NCBI GenBank assembly: GCA_905199445.1
Contig: CAJKGK010000001.1
Span: 248,001-312,000 of the forward strand
DNA length: 64,000 bases
Direction: 5' to 3'
From: an uncultured Lachnospiraceae bacterium
Lineage (GTDB): Bacteria; Bacillota; Clostridia; Lachnospirales; Lachnospiraceae
Part shown: positions 41,306 to 50,458 of the stretch, piece by piece
How positions within the stretch are numbered: position 1 is the stretch's first letter
Layout of the letters: each line of letters opens with the position of its first letter
Program-made: the position numbers and the translations under genes
The notes under the pieces: model-generated
The model's input: the letters and a program-made list of their open reading frames with translations, nothing else
The model's database searches: none
What the model was told of the DNA's origin: nothing

Positions 41306-43274
41306 TATTAGACACCTGTTTCGCATCCCCTAACAGGTAAATTTCCGGAACATCAAATTCCAGTTCATGGTACAACGCATTTTCCGATGCATAGCCCACG
41401 GCCAGGATCACACTGTCACAGGCAACGTCTTTCACGGCACGCCCAGAATCCCTGACAGTCTCTACAGTGAGTATACCATCCATATAACCGACGGCCTTCC
41501 CATTGGTAACAACCTCAATGCCATTATAGGGAATCAGTTTTTCCAGCATATCCTTATTGGCATGGCATAATGGACCATTCACAGCCAGAAGTTTGTCCAG
41601 CGCTTCCACGATTGTCACCTGTTTTCCCTGACCAGCCAGCCACAGCGCGGTTTCACAGCCGACCAGGCCGCCGCCGATCACCACCGTACGGCTGCCGCAG
41701 TCCTTCTCCTTTGTCAGCACCTGGGCTGCCGTATAAACTTTGTGATCATCGCCCAAAGAAAATACTTTAGGTCTGGAACCTGTAGCAATCACCACCGCAT
41801 CATAGATACAAGTACCATCGTTGGAGACTACATGAGATTTTTGAATTTCTGTATTTAAATGAACCGGTACCCCAAGCTTTTTCAGCATTGTCTCATACCA
41901 TGCTGCCAAAGCCAGATCGTCTTCTTTAAACGCCGGCGCCCCACCGGGAATCAGGTTTCCGCCAAGATGTCCGCTCTTTTCAAATAATTCCGGCTGATGC
42001 CCTCTCACAGCAAGTACTCTGGCTGCCTCACAGCCGGCCACGCCGCCTCCGACCACAAGCACTTTTTTAGGTCGGAGGATCGGCGTATAGGCCATCACCC
42101 GCTCTCTGGCTGCCTGAGGATTGACGGCACAGTTAATCATGGAATATTCCTGGATTCTTCCCATGCAGCCCTCCTGACAGGAAATACACGGACGGATTTC
42201 ATCACCAGCACCGCAGCGCAGCTTGTTGACATAATCCGGATCAGCCAGAAGCGGACGGCCCAGACTGACAATATCGCATTGACCTGTTTCAACGGCAAGC
42301 GCTGCCATTTGAGGGTTATCCATCCTTCCTGCACATAAAACAGGAACATCCACTACTTTTTTTACCATTTCACAGTACGGCCGGTAAAGTCCTTTTTCCA
42401 TATACATGGGCGGATGATTCCACCACCAGGCATCATAGGTCCCCACATCCACATCCAGGGCGTCATAGCCATAGGATACCAAAAGTCTGGCCGCCTCAAG
42501 GCCTTCTTCAATATCCCTTCCTTTTTCCTCAAACGTCTCTCCCGGAAGCGCCCCTTCTCTCCAGTCTTTAATCATACTTTTAAGACTGAAACGCAACGCC
42601 ACCGGAAAATCCTGCCCGCACCGGGATTTAATTTCCTCCACAACTTCTCTGGCAAAACGAAGACGATTTTCAAGGCAGCCGCCATACTGGTCATCTCTTT
42701 GATTAAACATGGAAATGGCAAATTGATCCAAAAGATAACCTTCATGGACAGCATGAATCTCCACACCGTCAAAGCCTCCTCTTTTGGCATTGTAGGCACC
42801 GTCTCCAAAAGATTTCACAATACTCTGAATTTCGTCCACGGTCAAAGGCCGGCACACCTTATCCAGCCACCGGTGCGGAATGGGGGACGGGGCAACCGGC
42901 GGAAACTCTCCGAGATTGGTTGGAATCGTCACCCGTCCAAAACCCGCAGACATCATAAGAAACATCTTACTTCCATATGCGTGTACCCGTTCCGTCATTT
43001 CCCGGGAAGTTCTTATAAAATGAACCGGATTATAGGTAGAATTGGGACAGTTGGGCATGCTTTGAGTTTCGACCTGACAGTCAGAAAAAGTAACGCCGGT
43101 AATAATCAGTCCGGTTCCCCCTTTGGCCCGCTCCGTATAATAATCAATTCCCCGCTGATTAAATCCGCCCTGAGCATCAGCCAGACCCAACGGTCCCATA
43201 GGTGCCATGGCAAATCGATTTTTCAGCTGCACACTCCCAATCTGCACAGGTGTAAATAAGCTTTTGTACTTCAT
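41259..43274 (-). CDS. Old yellow enzyme-family NADH:flavin oxidoreductase (2,4-dienoyl-CoA reductase / BaiCD-like)
   Basis: 671-residue multidomain reductase. An FMN-binding TIM barrel (residues 1-350, start LFTPVQIGSVQLKNRF, catalytic region GVEIHAVHEGYLLDQF), a [4Fe-4S] site CISCQEGCMG...INCAVNP (about 365-385) and C-terminal FAD and NAD(P) domains (GGGVAGCEAARVL, GGGLVGCETALWLAG). This architecture is shared by 2,4-dienoyl-CoA reductase, enoate reductases and the bile acid enzymes BaiCD/BaiH. The substrate is unknown. It lies downstream of a LysR and a MarR gene in the same direction. Its end overlaps the convergent fusion gene by 47 bp. Confidence 0.9.
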   Translation of the reverse strand: MKYKSLFTPVQIGSVQLKNRFAMAPMGPLGLADAQGGFNQRGIDYYTERAKGGTGLIITGVTFSDCQVETQSMPNCPNSTYNPVHFIRTSREMTERVHAYGSKMFLMMSAGFGRVTIPTNLGEFPPVAPSPIPHRWLDKVCRPLTVDEIQSIVKSFGDGAYNAKRGGFDGVEIHAVHEGYLLDQFAISMFNQRDDQYGGCLENRLRFAREVVEEIKSRCGQDFPVALRFSLKSMIKDWREGALPGETFEEKGRDIEEGLEAARLLVSYGYDALDVDVGTYDAWWWNHPPMYMEKGLYRPYCEMVKKVVDVPVLCAGRMDNPQMAALAVETGQCDIVSLGRPLLADPDYVNKLRCGAGDEIRPCISCQEGCMGRIQEYSMINCAVNPQAARERVMAYTPILRPKKVLVVGGGVAGCEAARVLAVRGHQPELFEKSGHLGGNLIPGGAPAFKEDDLALAAWYETMLKKLGVPVHLNTEIQKSHVVSNDGTCIYDAVVIATGSRPKVFSLGDDHKVYTAAQVLTKEKDCGSRTVVIGGGLVGCETALWLAGQGKQVTIVEALDKLLAVNGPLCHANKDMLEKLIPYNGIEVVTNGKAVGYMDGILTVETVRDSGRAVKDVACDSVILAVGYASENALYHELEFDVPEIYLLGDAKQVSNIMYGIWDAFEVANHI

Positions 43275-43392
43275 ATGCTCCTCCTTTACTCAATCAAACT
43301 TTAAGTTACTTTTATTATAAATAAAAAGAAGTCTTCACGCCATCAACCAAAATGTGATAGGTAAAAACTTCTTTTTGACGCCTGTGCAGTTT

Positions 43393-44295
43393 TTATAGAC
43401 AGCTGTCTGATTTCTTATTTTTCCACGATTTTCCTGTAAGATATCTGTCAAACATTCGAATCGTCTCATAGCTGTGATTATCTTTTCGATACACACCATA
43501 CACATCCCACCTGAGATCTTCCGCAAAAGGAATGGCCCGCATATGAGTCAGATTAAAATCTTCCATCATAAATTCAGGAATCACGGCCAGACCGGCATGC
43601 TGTCTGCAAAGCTTGTAAAGGGCCGTGCCATCTGCAGTTTTTGCCCCGATTTGAGGGATAAAGCCCCGGTTCCTGCAGGCTGCCATAAAATCATGGTATA
43701 TATGAAAATGCTCGTTCATTAAGATCATTTTTTCATTTTTTAAAAGTCCTGCATGAACAATTTCCCGATCATACAGTGGATGCCCTTCATAAACAAGCAG
43801 ACGGACGCGACTGCCGGCCAGCTTTCGCCAGATCACAGCCTCATCCCTGGGCGTCCCCACAATAAAGCCATACTCCAGTCGGGATGTCTCCAGCATTTCC
43901 TGAACCTCTTCATTGGCATATTCACACCACTCCACAGTAATATCCGGACAGCAGCGGGTAAAATTCAAAATCAGTTCAAAGGGCAGCAGGTTAAACACAC
44001 CGCAGGCATAACCGATTCTCAATACGGTTTTCCTGTTTTCCAGCTGATAAATCCCATGTTCGATCTCCTCAAACCGCTGAATAATATCACCACTGCGGCT
44101 ATATAAAAAAGACGCAGTTTCTGTAGGCTTTACCCCCTGGGCGGTGCGCGTAAACAAAACCGTATTCAGCTCATTTTCCAGGGACTGGATCACTTTACTT
44201 AATCCCTGCGGTGTAATAAAAAGCTTTCTGGCAGCCCCGCTGATACTGCACGCTCTGTAAACAGCCTCAAAACATTTAAGATCTTTAATATTCAC
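43393..44295 (-). CDS. LysR-family transcriptional regulator
   Basis: 300-residue regulator with an N-terminal helix-turn-helix (MNIKDLKCFEAVYRACSISG, ITPQGLSKVIQSLENELNTVLF) and a periplasmic-binding-like effector domain. It overlaps the upstream MarR gene by 4 bp and precedes the OYE-family reductase by about 120 bp, so it likely controls that gene. Confidence 0.9.
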   Translation of the reverse strand: MNIKDLKCFEAVYRACSISGAARKLFITPQGLSKVIQSLENELNTVLFTRTAQGVKPTETASFLYSRSGDIIQRFEEIEHGIYQLENRKTVLRIGYACGVFNLLPFELILNFTRCCPDITVEWCEYANEEVQEMLETSRLEYGFIVGTPRDEAVIWRKLAGSRVRLLVYEGHPLYDREIVHAGLLKNEKMILMNEHFHIYHDFMAACRNRGFIPQIGAKTADGTALYKLCRQHAGLAVIPEFMMEDFNLTHMRAIPFAEDLRWDVYGVYRKDNHSYETIRMFDRYLTGKSWKNKKSDSCL

Positions 44296-44771
44296 GGCCT
44301 CATGTCCTTTTTATCATCAACCGTACGGTCGATCTTCTCCAGATTTTTAATGATCCGGTCATAAAAATCAACAATCTGAGCACATTCTTCATCCGAAAAT
44401 CCTTCAAACATCCGGGCATCCACCCCGGAAAACTCTCTCCACGTCGCATCCAGAATCGCCCGGCCTTCCGGTGTCGTATTCAGTACATTAAGACGATTAT
44501 CCTTTTCATCCACCTGACGCACAATGTACCCTCTTTTTTCCAGTTTCTTGGCAGTTACTGCGATGGACGGCGGCGATATTTCCATAATTTTAGCCAGCTC
44601 TCTCTGGGAAATCCCCTCGTGATGACGGATATCCCCCAGCATCTTCATCTGACTTTTGTACAGCCCCTGCTTTGCCGTGATTCTATCCAAAATTTGTCCA
44701 TGCAGACGCCAAAACCGAAGAAACCGATGCATCACCTTTTGCCATTCCTGAAGTTCATCTTCTTTTCTCAC
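44292..44771 (-). CDS. MarR-family transcriptional regulator
   Basis: 159-residue winged-helix repressor with the signature SQRELAKIMEISPPSIAVTAKKLEKRGYI and wing VDEKDNRLNVLNTTPEG. The GTG at 44769-44771 is chosen because GGAGGT lies 6 nt before it; an ATG at 44807 would put that site inside the gene. It is first of a MarR-LysR pair upstream of the OYE reductase. Confidence 0.9.
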   Translation of the reverse strand: MRKEDELQEWQKVMHRFLRFWRLHGQILDRITAKQGLYKSQMKMLGDIRHHEGISQRELAKIMEISPPSIAVTAKKLEKRGYIVRQVDEKDNRLNVLNTTPEGRAILDATWREFSGVDARMFEGFSDEECAQIVDFYDRIIKNLEKIDRTVDDKKDMRP

Positions 44772-44868
44772 ACCTATACCTCCAGTCTGATCAGTGAACA
44801 GCTTCATGTGTAATTAAACAGTTTAACGATTAATTATATAATTATATGTCCATTATATCATCAGACCA

Positions 44869-45519
44869 TTAAAATGCAAGGAAATGATACAGTGCATCCA
44901 CGGTGTCCACAACTGCAGCAGCACCGGCCTGCACCAGTTCATCCTTTCCCCCATAACCAAAGGTAACGCCTACACAGTCCAGCCCACAGGCACGAGCGCC
45001 CTGCACATCATGGAAACGATCGCCTACCATAATCGCTTCCCTGCTGTTTTTTTCAATATGAAGATCCGACAGCACCGCCTGGACCACTTCTTTTTTATCT
45101 GTTCTTCGGCCGTCCAGCTCACTGCCCATCACATGATCAAAATATTGCCGTATATGAAAATGCTGAAGAATCCGCTCCACATAGACCGTTGGTTTTGATG
45201 AAGCAATAGCCAGCACATGACCCGTTTTCTTCAGTTTTTCCAACATTTGAGGAATACCGTCAAATAGACGGTTTTCATAAATGCCTATGTCAGCAAAACG
45301 CTCCCTGTATTTTTCCACTGCGGCCACAGCTGTGTCACTGTCAAATCCGTAAAATTCCATAAAGGATGCCTTTAACGGGGGCCCAATAAAACGCTTCAGG
45401 GCTTCCAAAGGTTCATCCTTCACACCAAAAGCATTAAGAGCATACTGAACAGACCTGGTAATTCCCTCAAAAGGATCAGTCAGGGTGCCGTCCAAATCAA
45501 ATAAAATATACTTATACAT
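44869..45519 (-). CDS. HAD-family hydrolase (phosphoglycolate phosphatase-like)
   Basis: 216-residue phosphatase with nucleophile Asp in LFDLDGTLTDP (residues 7-17), motif II IASSKP and C-terminal MVGDRFHD. It fits the Gph/pyrophosphatase group of small-molecule phosphatases; the substrate is not evident. Its start overlaps the Sel1 gene by 8 bp, making it the last gene of the EamA-TIR-Sel1-HAD string. Confidence 0.9.
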   Translation of the reverse strand: MYKYILFDLDGTLTDPFEGITRSVQYALNAFGVKDEPLEALKRFIGPPLKASFMEFYGFDSDTAVAAVEKYRERFADIGIYENRLFDGIPQMLEKLKKTGHVLAIASSKPTVYVERILQHFHIRQYFDHVMGSELDGRRTDKKEVVQAVLSDLHIEKNSREAIMVGDRFHDVQGARACGLDCVGVTFGYGGKDELVQAGAAAVVDTVDALYHFLAF

Positions 45520-46288
45520 ATTTTCCTCCTATTTTCAGCAATTCTTCTGCTTTTTTGTACCCCCGCTGTGCAGATCGAGTCAAATATTTAATGGCCCACT
45601 GAGGATCATGAAATTCTTTTTCTTCTAAAAATATTTTTCCGATCAAATAATCCCCTTCCGGCGAATCATCCTTTTCCAGATACCAGGCTGCCTTTATCAC
45701 ATCTTTGGGGAAATTCCAGGAACCATGAAGATAGCATCGGGCAATTTCTATATTAGACAGATTCACATATGCTCTGCCCATATTTCTCACAGAAAAAGCA
45801 AAATAAGGGTGTCCCGGTTTCAGATAAATCCCATATGTCTCCATGCCTTCCTTGTCTGTGATCATTTTCCACGGCACCGGCTTTGCCGTAACAGCATCTA
45901 TAATATGGCAGTCACCATATGGCATATCCGCCGCACAACAGACATACGCCTCCTGTTGGGCCGCCTCAAAAGTTTTCCATTCCATTTTTTTAGGAACAGC
46001 TGAAACGGTCACCGTATCCTTTACCAGTCCCATATTCATATAGACATATTTTTCACCGGGAACAAAGGATAAAATAAGGATTTGGTCTTCGTTTTCGTCC
46101 GGATTGTCAATATAATAGGTTTCCTTTACCGTCCCATCTGCCTGGATTTCTGAAACCCGATCCAGAAGCTGTGCCTGATATCGTTTGATAAGCGCCGGAT
46201 ATTCAAAAACCGGCGTAATGTGATAAATCAGATGTTTTATTTCCGGTATATGATACAGTGTCAAATGTTTTCCTTCCCATGTATACAT
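45512..46288 (-). CDS. Hypothetical protein with C-terminal Sel1-like repeat
   Basis: 258-residue soluble protein of unknown function. The first 200 residues are not recognisable to me; the C-terminus (about 203-250: DVIKAAWYLEKDD...GDYLIGKIFLE...AIKYLTRSAQRGYKKAEELL) is a Sel1/TPR-like helical repeat, usually a protein-interaction surface. It overlaps the TIR gene by 28 bp and the HAD gene by 8 bp, implying joint expression. TIR and Sel1 modules are often fused or adjacent in Lachnospiraceae; here they are separate. Confidence 0.6.
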   Translation of the reverse strand: MYTWEGKHLTLYHIPEIKHLIYHITPVFEYPALIKRYQAQLLDRVSEIQADGTVKETYYIDNPDENEDQILILSFVPGEKYVYMNMGLVKDTVTVSAVPKKMEWKTFEAAQQEAYVCCAADMPYGDCHIIDAVTAKPVPWKMITDKEGMETYGIYLKPGHPYFAFSVRNMGRAYVNLSNIEIARCYLHGSWNFPKDVIKAAWYLEKDDSPEGDYLIGKIFLEEKEFHDPQWAIKYLTRSAQRGYKKAEELLKIGGKYV

Positions 46289-47058
46289 TTCGTTGTTTTC
46301 CTCGCTTTATTTTCTGCCTCTTTGTCTGCTGAAAATGCCTTTTTCAAAAAACCAGATGCTTCCACAATCTTCATATGTCTGATTAAAGGAGAGTCCTTGC
46401 CAAATTCATCCTGCTGTTCCGTCGAAGCCACACGATCAAAGCATTCCCTGAGAGACTGCCCCAGACTACAGGCACATGACACAGAAAAAACACCGCCGCA
46501 CACAGAAATCCCATTTTCTGTCCCATAATCAGCCAGAGGCATTTCCGGAACAGGAATGGTCTTGTTCTTAGACACCGCATGATCTTTATGCATATCCATT
46601 TCGTCTTTGCGCACGACAGCCCGATCTCTGCACGGCTGAAGGATTTCCACCTGAGATAAAGTTTTAAAAAATTCCTGGCAGTTGGGATATTCATACATAA
46701 AAGCCGACTGATAAATACCTTTCCGCATTTCAAGCCACGGTTCAAGACGGACATCTTCCAGATATACCGAAAGCAGCTTACGGTTACAATCGATTGCGTA
46801 AGCAATTTCTATATTACATTCTTTTGACTTTGCAGAATCTTTTGAGCAAAAAGCCATACACACTTCACAGCCAGACAAATGTTTTTCAATAGAATCCGGC
46901 CATTTTTCCCCCCACTGGATACCGCCATCGTACCACACTCGAAATCCGGCACGATCCATCATTTCCAGCAAAGGAAAAACAACAGACTGATCATTATGAC
47001 AATAGCTAATAAAAATATAAGGTTCTTTCCCCTCATACGGTGTAATCTTCCACTGCAA
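46261..47058 (-). CDS. TIR-domain protein
   Basis: 265-residue protein with an N-terminal TIR domain (PYIFISYCHNDQSVVFPLLEMM, WYDGGIQWGEKW, CMAFCSKDSAKSKECNIEIAYAI). The Glu of CNIEI, residue 84 from the chosen start, aligns with the catalytic Glu of NAD-cleaving TIR proteins, so NADase activity is possible. The C-terminal 110 residues are charged and unrecognised. The start is TTG at 47056-47058 (LQWKITPYEG) with AGGGGG 9 nt upstream; an ATG at 47130 would run through the end of the EamA gene. TIR proteins serve in antiphage defence or as effectors; nothing else here proves a defence role. Confidence 0.75.
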   Translation of the reverse strand: MQWKITPYEGKEPYIFISYCHNDQSVVFPLLEMMDRAGFRVWYDGGIQWGEKWPDSIEKHLSGCEVCMAFCSKDSAKSKECNIEIAYAIDCNRKLLSVYLEDVRLEPWLEMRKGIYQSAFMYEYPNCQEFFKTLSQVEILQPCRDRAVVRKDEMDMHKDHAVSKNKTIPVPEMPLADYGTENGISVCGGVFSVSCACSLGQSLRECFDRVASTEQQDEFGKDSPLIRHMKIVEASGFLKKAFSADKEAENKARKTTKCIHGKENI

Positions 47059-47078
47059 TGCCTTATTCCCCCTTTTCC

Positions 47079-47945
47079 TCACAAAACAGCCATAGCTATG
47101 GTTCCTGCACTCAAAAGTACCAGCCCCCAAATTCCTTTGGGCGTTAATTTTTCCCCAAAAACAAAATATGAAAATAGGACTGTCACTAAAATACTCAGCT
47201 TGTCAATAGGCACAACAATACTGGCAGGCCCGTCCTGCAACGCCCGGTAGTAGCAAAGCCAGGAGGCTCCGGTAGCCAAACCGGAACAGCCAATCATCAC
47301 CAATTCTCTGGCCGGAATGTGGCGCACCTGTCCGACGCGCCCGGAAATCCCCACCATCATCCAGGCCATAACCAGCACCACGCAGGTTCGAATTGCAGTT
47401 CCCAGGTTCGATTCCACCCCGGAAATACCTATTTTCCCCAAAATAGCAGTCATACTGGCAAAAAAAGCCGAGCCTGCAGCATAAAGCAGCCACCCATGTT
47501 TTTCCCCTTTTTTCTGGTCAGATACATCCTTTTTTTCAATCATCAAAAGGATTCCTGCCAAAATCATAAAAACAGCAATTCCCTTTGGCGCCGAAAGCCC
47601 TTCCCCGAGAAAAATCAGCGCCAGCAATATTGTAAGAACTGTGCTGGATTTATCTATAGGCACAACCTTATTAATGTCCCCCAGCTGAAGTGCCTTAAAA
47701 TAGCACAGCCATGAAGCACCGGTAGCCCCGCCTGACAAAATCAGAAAAATCATGGTCTTTGCATCCACATCCCCAAGCTGTCTCCATGATCCTGCAATAC
47801 CTACCATTATCCACGAAAAAATTAAAATCACAACCGTTCGGACTGCCGTAGCCACTGTTGCATCTGTTTTTTTAATCCCACATTTTGCCAGGATCGATGT
47901 CACTCCTGCAAAAAATGCAGAACCCACCGCATAAGCCAGCCACAT
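47079..47945 (-). CDS. EamA/DMT-family transporter
   Basis: 288-residue membrane protein with ten predicted helices in two EamA halves (each ending GATGASWLCYFKALQLGD and GLATGASWLCYYRALQDG). DMT transporters export amino acids or other metabolites. It ends 20 bp before the TIR start codon, so it may be the first gene of that string, though its function need not be related. Substrate unknown. Confidence 0.9.
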   Translation of the reverse strand: MWLAYAVGSAFFAGVTSILAKCGIKKTDATVATAVRTVVILIFSWIMVGIAGSWRQLGDVDAKTMIFLILSGGATGASWLCYFKALQLGDINKVVPIDKSSTVLTILLALIFLGEGLSAPKGIAVFMILAGILLMIEKKDVSDQKKGEKHGWLLYAAGSAFFASMTAILGKIGISGVESNLGTAIRTCVVLVMAWMMVGISGRVGQVRHIPARELVMIGCSGLATGASWLCYYRALQDGPASIVVPIDKLSILVTVLFSYFVFGEKLTPKGIWGLVLLSAGTIAMAVL

Positions 47946-48100
47946 AACCTACGCCCTCTTTCCAGTAAAAATTCAGTCAAAAAATTTTCAGATCATCACC
48001 TTCCGTCAAATCATCTTTTAGTGGATGCTTTGACAGATAGCTGCCTGCCTTTTTATCATAGCAGACAATAAAGCGAGTCACAAGAGGGGGAAAGCAAAAA

Positions 48101-48132
48101 GCGCAAGGGACTTTACTATCCCTGCGCCTTTT
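48101..48132. terminator. Hairpin in the 47946-48201 gap
   Basis: GCGCAAGGGA pairs with TCCCTGCGC (one bulge) with short A- and T-runs outside. Apart from this the gap holds no gene I can see. Confidence 0.65.
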
Positions 48133-48201
48133 CTCGCATTTTGTACCCAATCACCGCTGCTTTTCAGGGTATTTCAGCAATCATTTTTTTCTAACGGATT
48201 T

Positions 48202-48738
48202 TCAATACATAAGCACTTCGACATGGTGCTTTGTGAGGTGCACGAACATGAAGGCCCTGCGCATCTCTTGATACATCCCGGTTCCCGAAGGGAAATCTTC
48301 CCATTTATAAGTCATAATACCGTCCTTTTTCTTTTCATAAAAATGTTTCAGCATCTCAAACCGACAGTCTTCACTGATAATGATTGCACGGCTGTCAAAA
48401 TAGATAATATCCGGATCATACCGGTCAACAACCTCTAAAACCTTGGCTTTCCAGTTTTCACAAAAGGCCCGATCCGTCAGATGATAAGGATTTGCCCGCT
48501 TTGTTTCCAGAGGAAGTATGGGACCATAATTAACACTGTTGACAGAATTTACCTGACTGTCCCAGAGAGAAAAATGATCAGCATGCTCCGATACATATCC
48601 TGCATATTTGGCACCGCTGCGGACAACCAGATCAGCCCAGGCCTGTGGATCAAATATATGATTCATTTTATATCCTGCCCGGCAGTTTTGATCTACAAAT
48701 AACACCACCCCATGGGATCTGTGTATACAGATTCGCAT
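48202..48738 (-). pseudogene. Decayed alpha-L-fucosidase (GH29) remnant
   Basis: A 178-codon open frame keeps two separated pieces of a GH29 fucosidase: FDPQAWADLVVRSGAKYAGYVSEHADHFSLWDS (the usual KHHDGF loop is SEHADHF) and CENWKAKVLEVVDRYDPDIIYFDSRA, where the Asp of IIYFDS matches the family nucleophile. The stretch between them (normally over 60 residues) is missing, the N-terminus is absent and the C-terminal two thirds are lost. Its start lies within a long hairpin, so expression is doubtful. It is a relic of a fucosidase at the end of the carbohydrate locus. Confidence 0.75.
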
Positions 48739-48751
48739 AGGGTGGTGTTAT
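48699..48751. repeat. Long imperfect inverted repeat (possible terminator)
   Basis: ATAACACCACCC (48699-48710) pairs with GGGTGGTGTTAT (48740-48751), with inner ATCTGT/ACAGAT. It follows the solute-binding protein gene and may end that operon, although no strong T-run follows on either strand. Confidence 0.6.
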
Positions 48752-48792
48752 ATCGTATGGCTATGGTATTTTTATCATTGAATTATGTTATC

Positions 48793-50409
48793 TTATTTAA
48801 TGGACTCCATATAAGCAGTCAACTGTGTTTTGGCTTCCTCAAGAACCTTATCAACTCCTGCGGCTTCGGCCTGTTTCTGGAATTCAGCCAGTGTTGCTTC
48901 CACATCTTCTACAAGACCCAGATCAAGTAAAGGCACATACTGTGTATAGATACTCTTTAAGTTTGCAAGTTCATTTTTCACATTTGTATCATCAAAGGAG
49001 AAGGCTGCAGTTGGGCTTTCAACGGCATTTTCGGTCCATTTTGCACCGATTTCAGTCTGATCCTTGTTCTGATCTTCTCTGACCATATCAAAGGAAGAGT
49101 TTTTAAGTCCCCATGAGAATCCGTTTCCGAAAGGATATTTCTGAGCATCTGCTGCCGGCAGCCATGTTGTATCACTTGTCTTTTCATAGTGAACCCCTTC
49201 GATACCAAATCGCTGAAGATCATAAAGTTCCTCATCAAACTTAAGCAGATCAAGCGCCATAAATGCTCTGTCCTGATGTTTGGAGTTTGCCGCAACAGCT
49301 ACACCGTCACCGGTATAAGCCGCAAAGAAACGGTGTGCATCCGGTGTAATATCATAAATCTCAGGCTTCCATTCCGGATGTTCAGCCTCCACCTGAGAAG
49401 CTGTAGCACCTACTGTTCCCAGATTCCATACATAAGAAGCACTTGTACCGTTAAGGAAAGCATCCTTTGTATCTGTTGCGTTGGCAATGGCACTCTTAGA
49501 CCAGAAGCCTTTATCGGCCCATTCTTTCATTTCCTTGGCATATGCCAGGTATTCTTCTGTGCCGTAAATCCATACAAGATCATCCGGTGTAAAATCTTCG
49601 CTGAATTTATATGTAATGTAATCCGCAATGGCACCTTCGATTCTTACAAAATCATTGCCGGCAAAGAACATGGCATAACGGCCTTCATTATTATTCTGAG
49701 ATGCCGCATACGGGAACTGTACCCCTGAATCTGGATCAGCCAGAACAGCATCATAATAGGCTTCCAGATCTTCCATGCTGTCAATGGATTCGATACCGTA
49801 TTTTTCTCTTAAATCACCACGAATCAAAACAGCGTTCATACTTACATTGGCCATATTTCCGGGAACAAAGTAAACCTTTCCGCCGATTTTTGCCTGTCCC
49901 CATGAGGCTTCGGCCTGATTTTCCTTGTGCAGCGGCATGTAATTATTAATCACATCATCTGTAACCTCTGCAAAAGCACCTTTATTAGCTTCGGACTGAT
50001 AGAAGGCCCATGTGGATGTATAAATCAGGTCAATGTTCTCGCCGCCGGCCAGAGTCAATGAATATTTAGTGTTATAATCACTCATGGACATATTTTTCAA
50101 AGTCAGTGTGGCATTGATTTTTTCTTTCAAAATACCATTGATCTGCTCCAGAACCTTATCCTCATCTTCTGGCTTGTCTCCAATATAATACATCACAAGT
50201 TCTACCGGTTCTGACACATCCTGTCCATTATAAGTCAGTCCCCCTGTAGCTTCGCTCCCATCCGCAGCACCGTCTGTTGTCTGTCCGGCCTCCGAACTAT
50301 TGGAGCTTCCCTGATCCTTTGCATCAGTATTTCCCCCACAGCCTGCAAGTACAGCTGCTGTCATTGTTGTGGCCATGGCTGCGGCCATCCATCTTTTTGC
50401 TTTCTGCAT
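48793..50409 (-). CDS. Extracellular sugar-binding lipoprotein of an ABC importer
   Basis: 538-residue substrate-binding protein with a signal peptide and lipobox LAGC (near residue 24), a Ser/Gly-rich linker, and a large type 2 periplasmic-binding fold like LplA/YtcQ. It captures oligosaccharides outside the cell for the two permeases encoded just upstream in the operon. The ATG at 50409 (MQKAKRW) has AGGAGAG 8 nt upstream and is preferred over an ATG ten codons earlier. No ATPase gene is present; such importers share the MsmX ATPase. Confidence 0.93.
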   Translation of the reverse strand: MQKAKRWMAAAMATTMTAAVLAGCGGNTDAKDQGSSNSSEAGQTTDGAADGSEATGGLTYNGQDVSEPVELVMYYIGDKPEDEDKVLEQINGILKEKINATLTLKNMSMSDYNTKYSLTLAGGENIDLIYTSTWAFYQSEANKGAFAEVTDDVINNYMPLHKENQAEASWGQAKIGGKVYFVPGNMANVSMNAVLIRGDLREKYGIESIDSMEDLEAYYDAVLADPDSGVQFPYAASQNNNEGRYAMFFAGNDFVRIEGAIADYITYKFSEDFTPDDLVWIYGTEEYLAYAKEMKEWADKGFWSKSAIANATDTKDAFLNGTSASYVWNLGTVGATASQVEAEHPEWKPEIYDITPDAHRFFAAYTGDGVAVAANSKHQDRAFMALDLLKFDEELYDLQRFGIEGVHYEKTSDTTWLPAADAQKYPFGNGFSWGLKNSSFDMVREDQNKDQTEIGAKWTENAVESPTAAFSFDDTNVKNELANLKSIYTQYVPLLDLGLVEDVEATLAEFQKQAEAAGVDKVLEEAKTQLTAYMESIK

Positions 50410-50458
50410 GATACTCTCTCCTATCGTTTTATTTTTCAATATATATTTGCTCTATACC

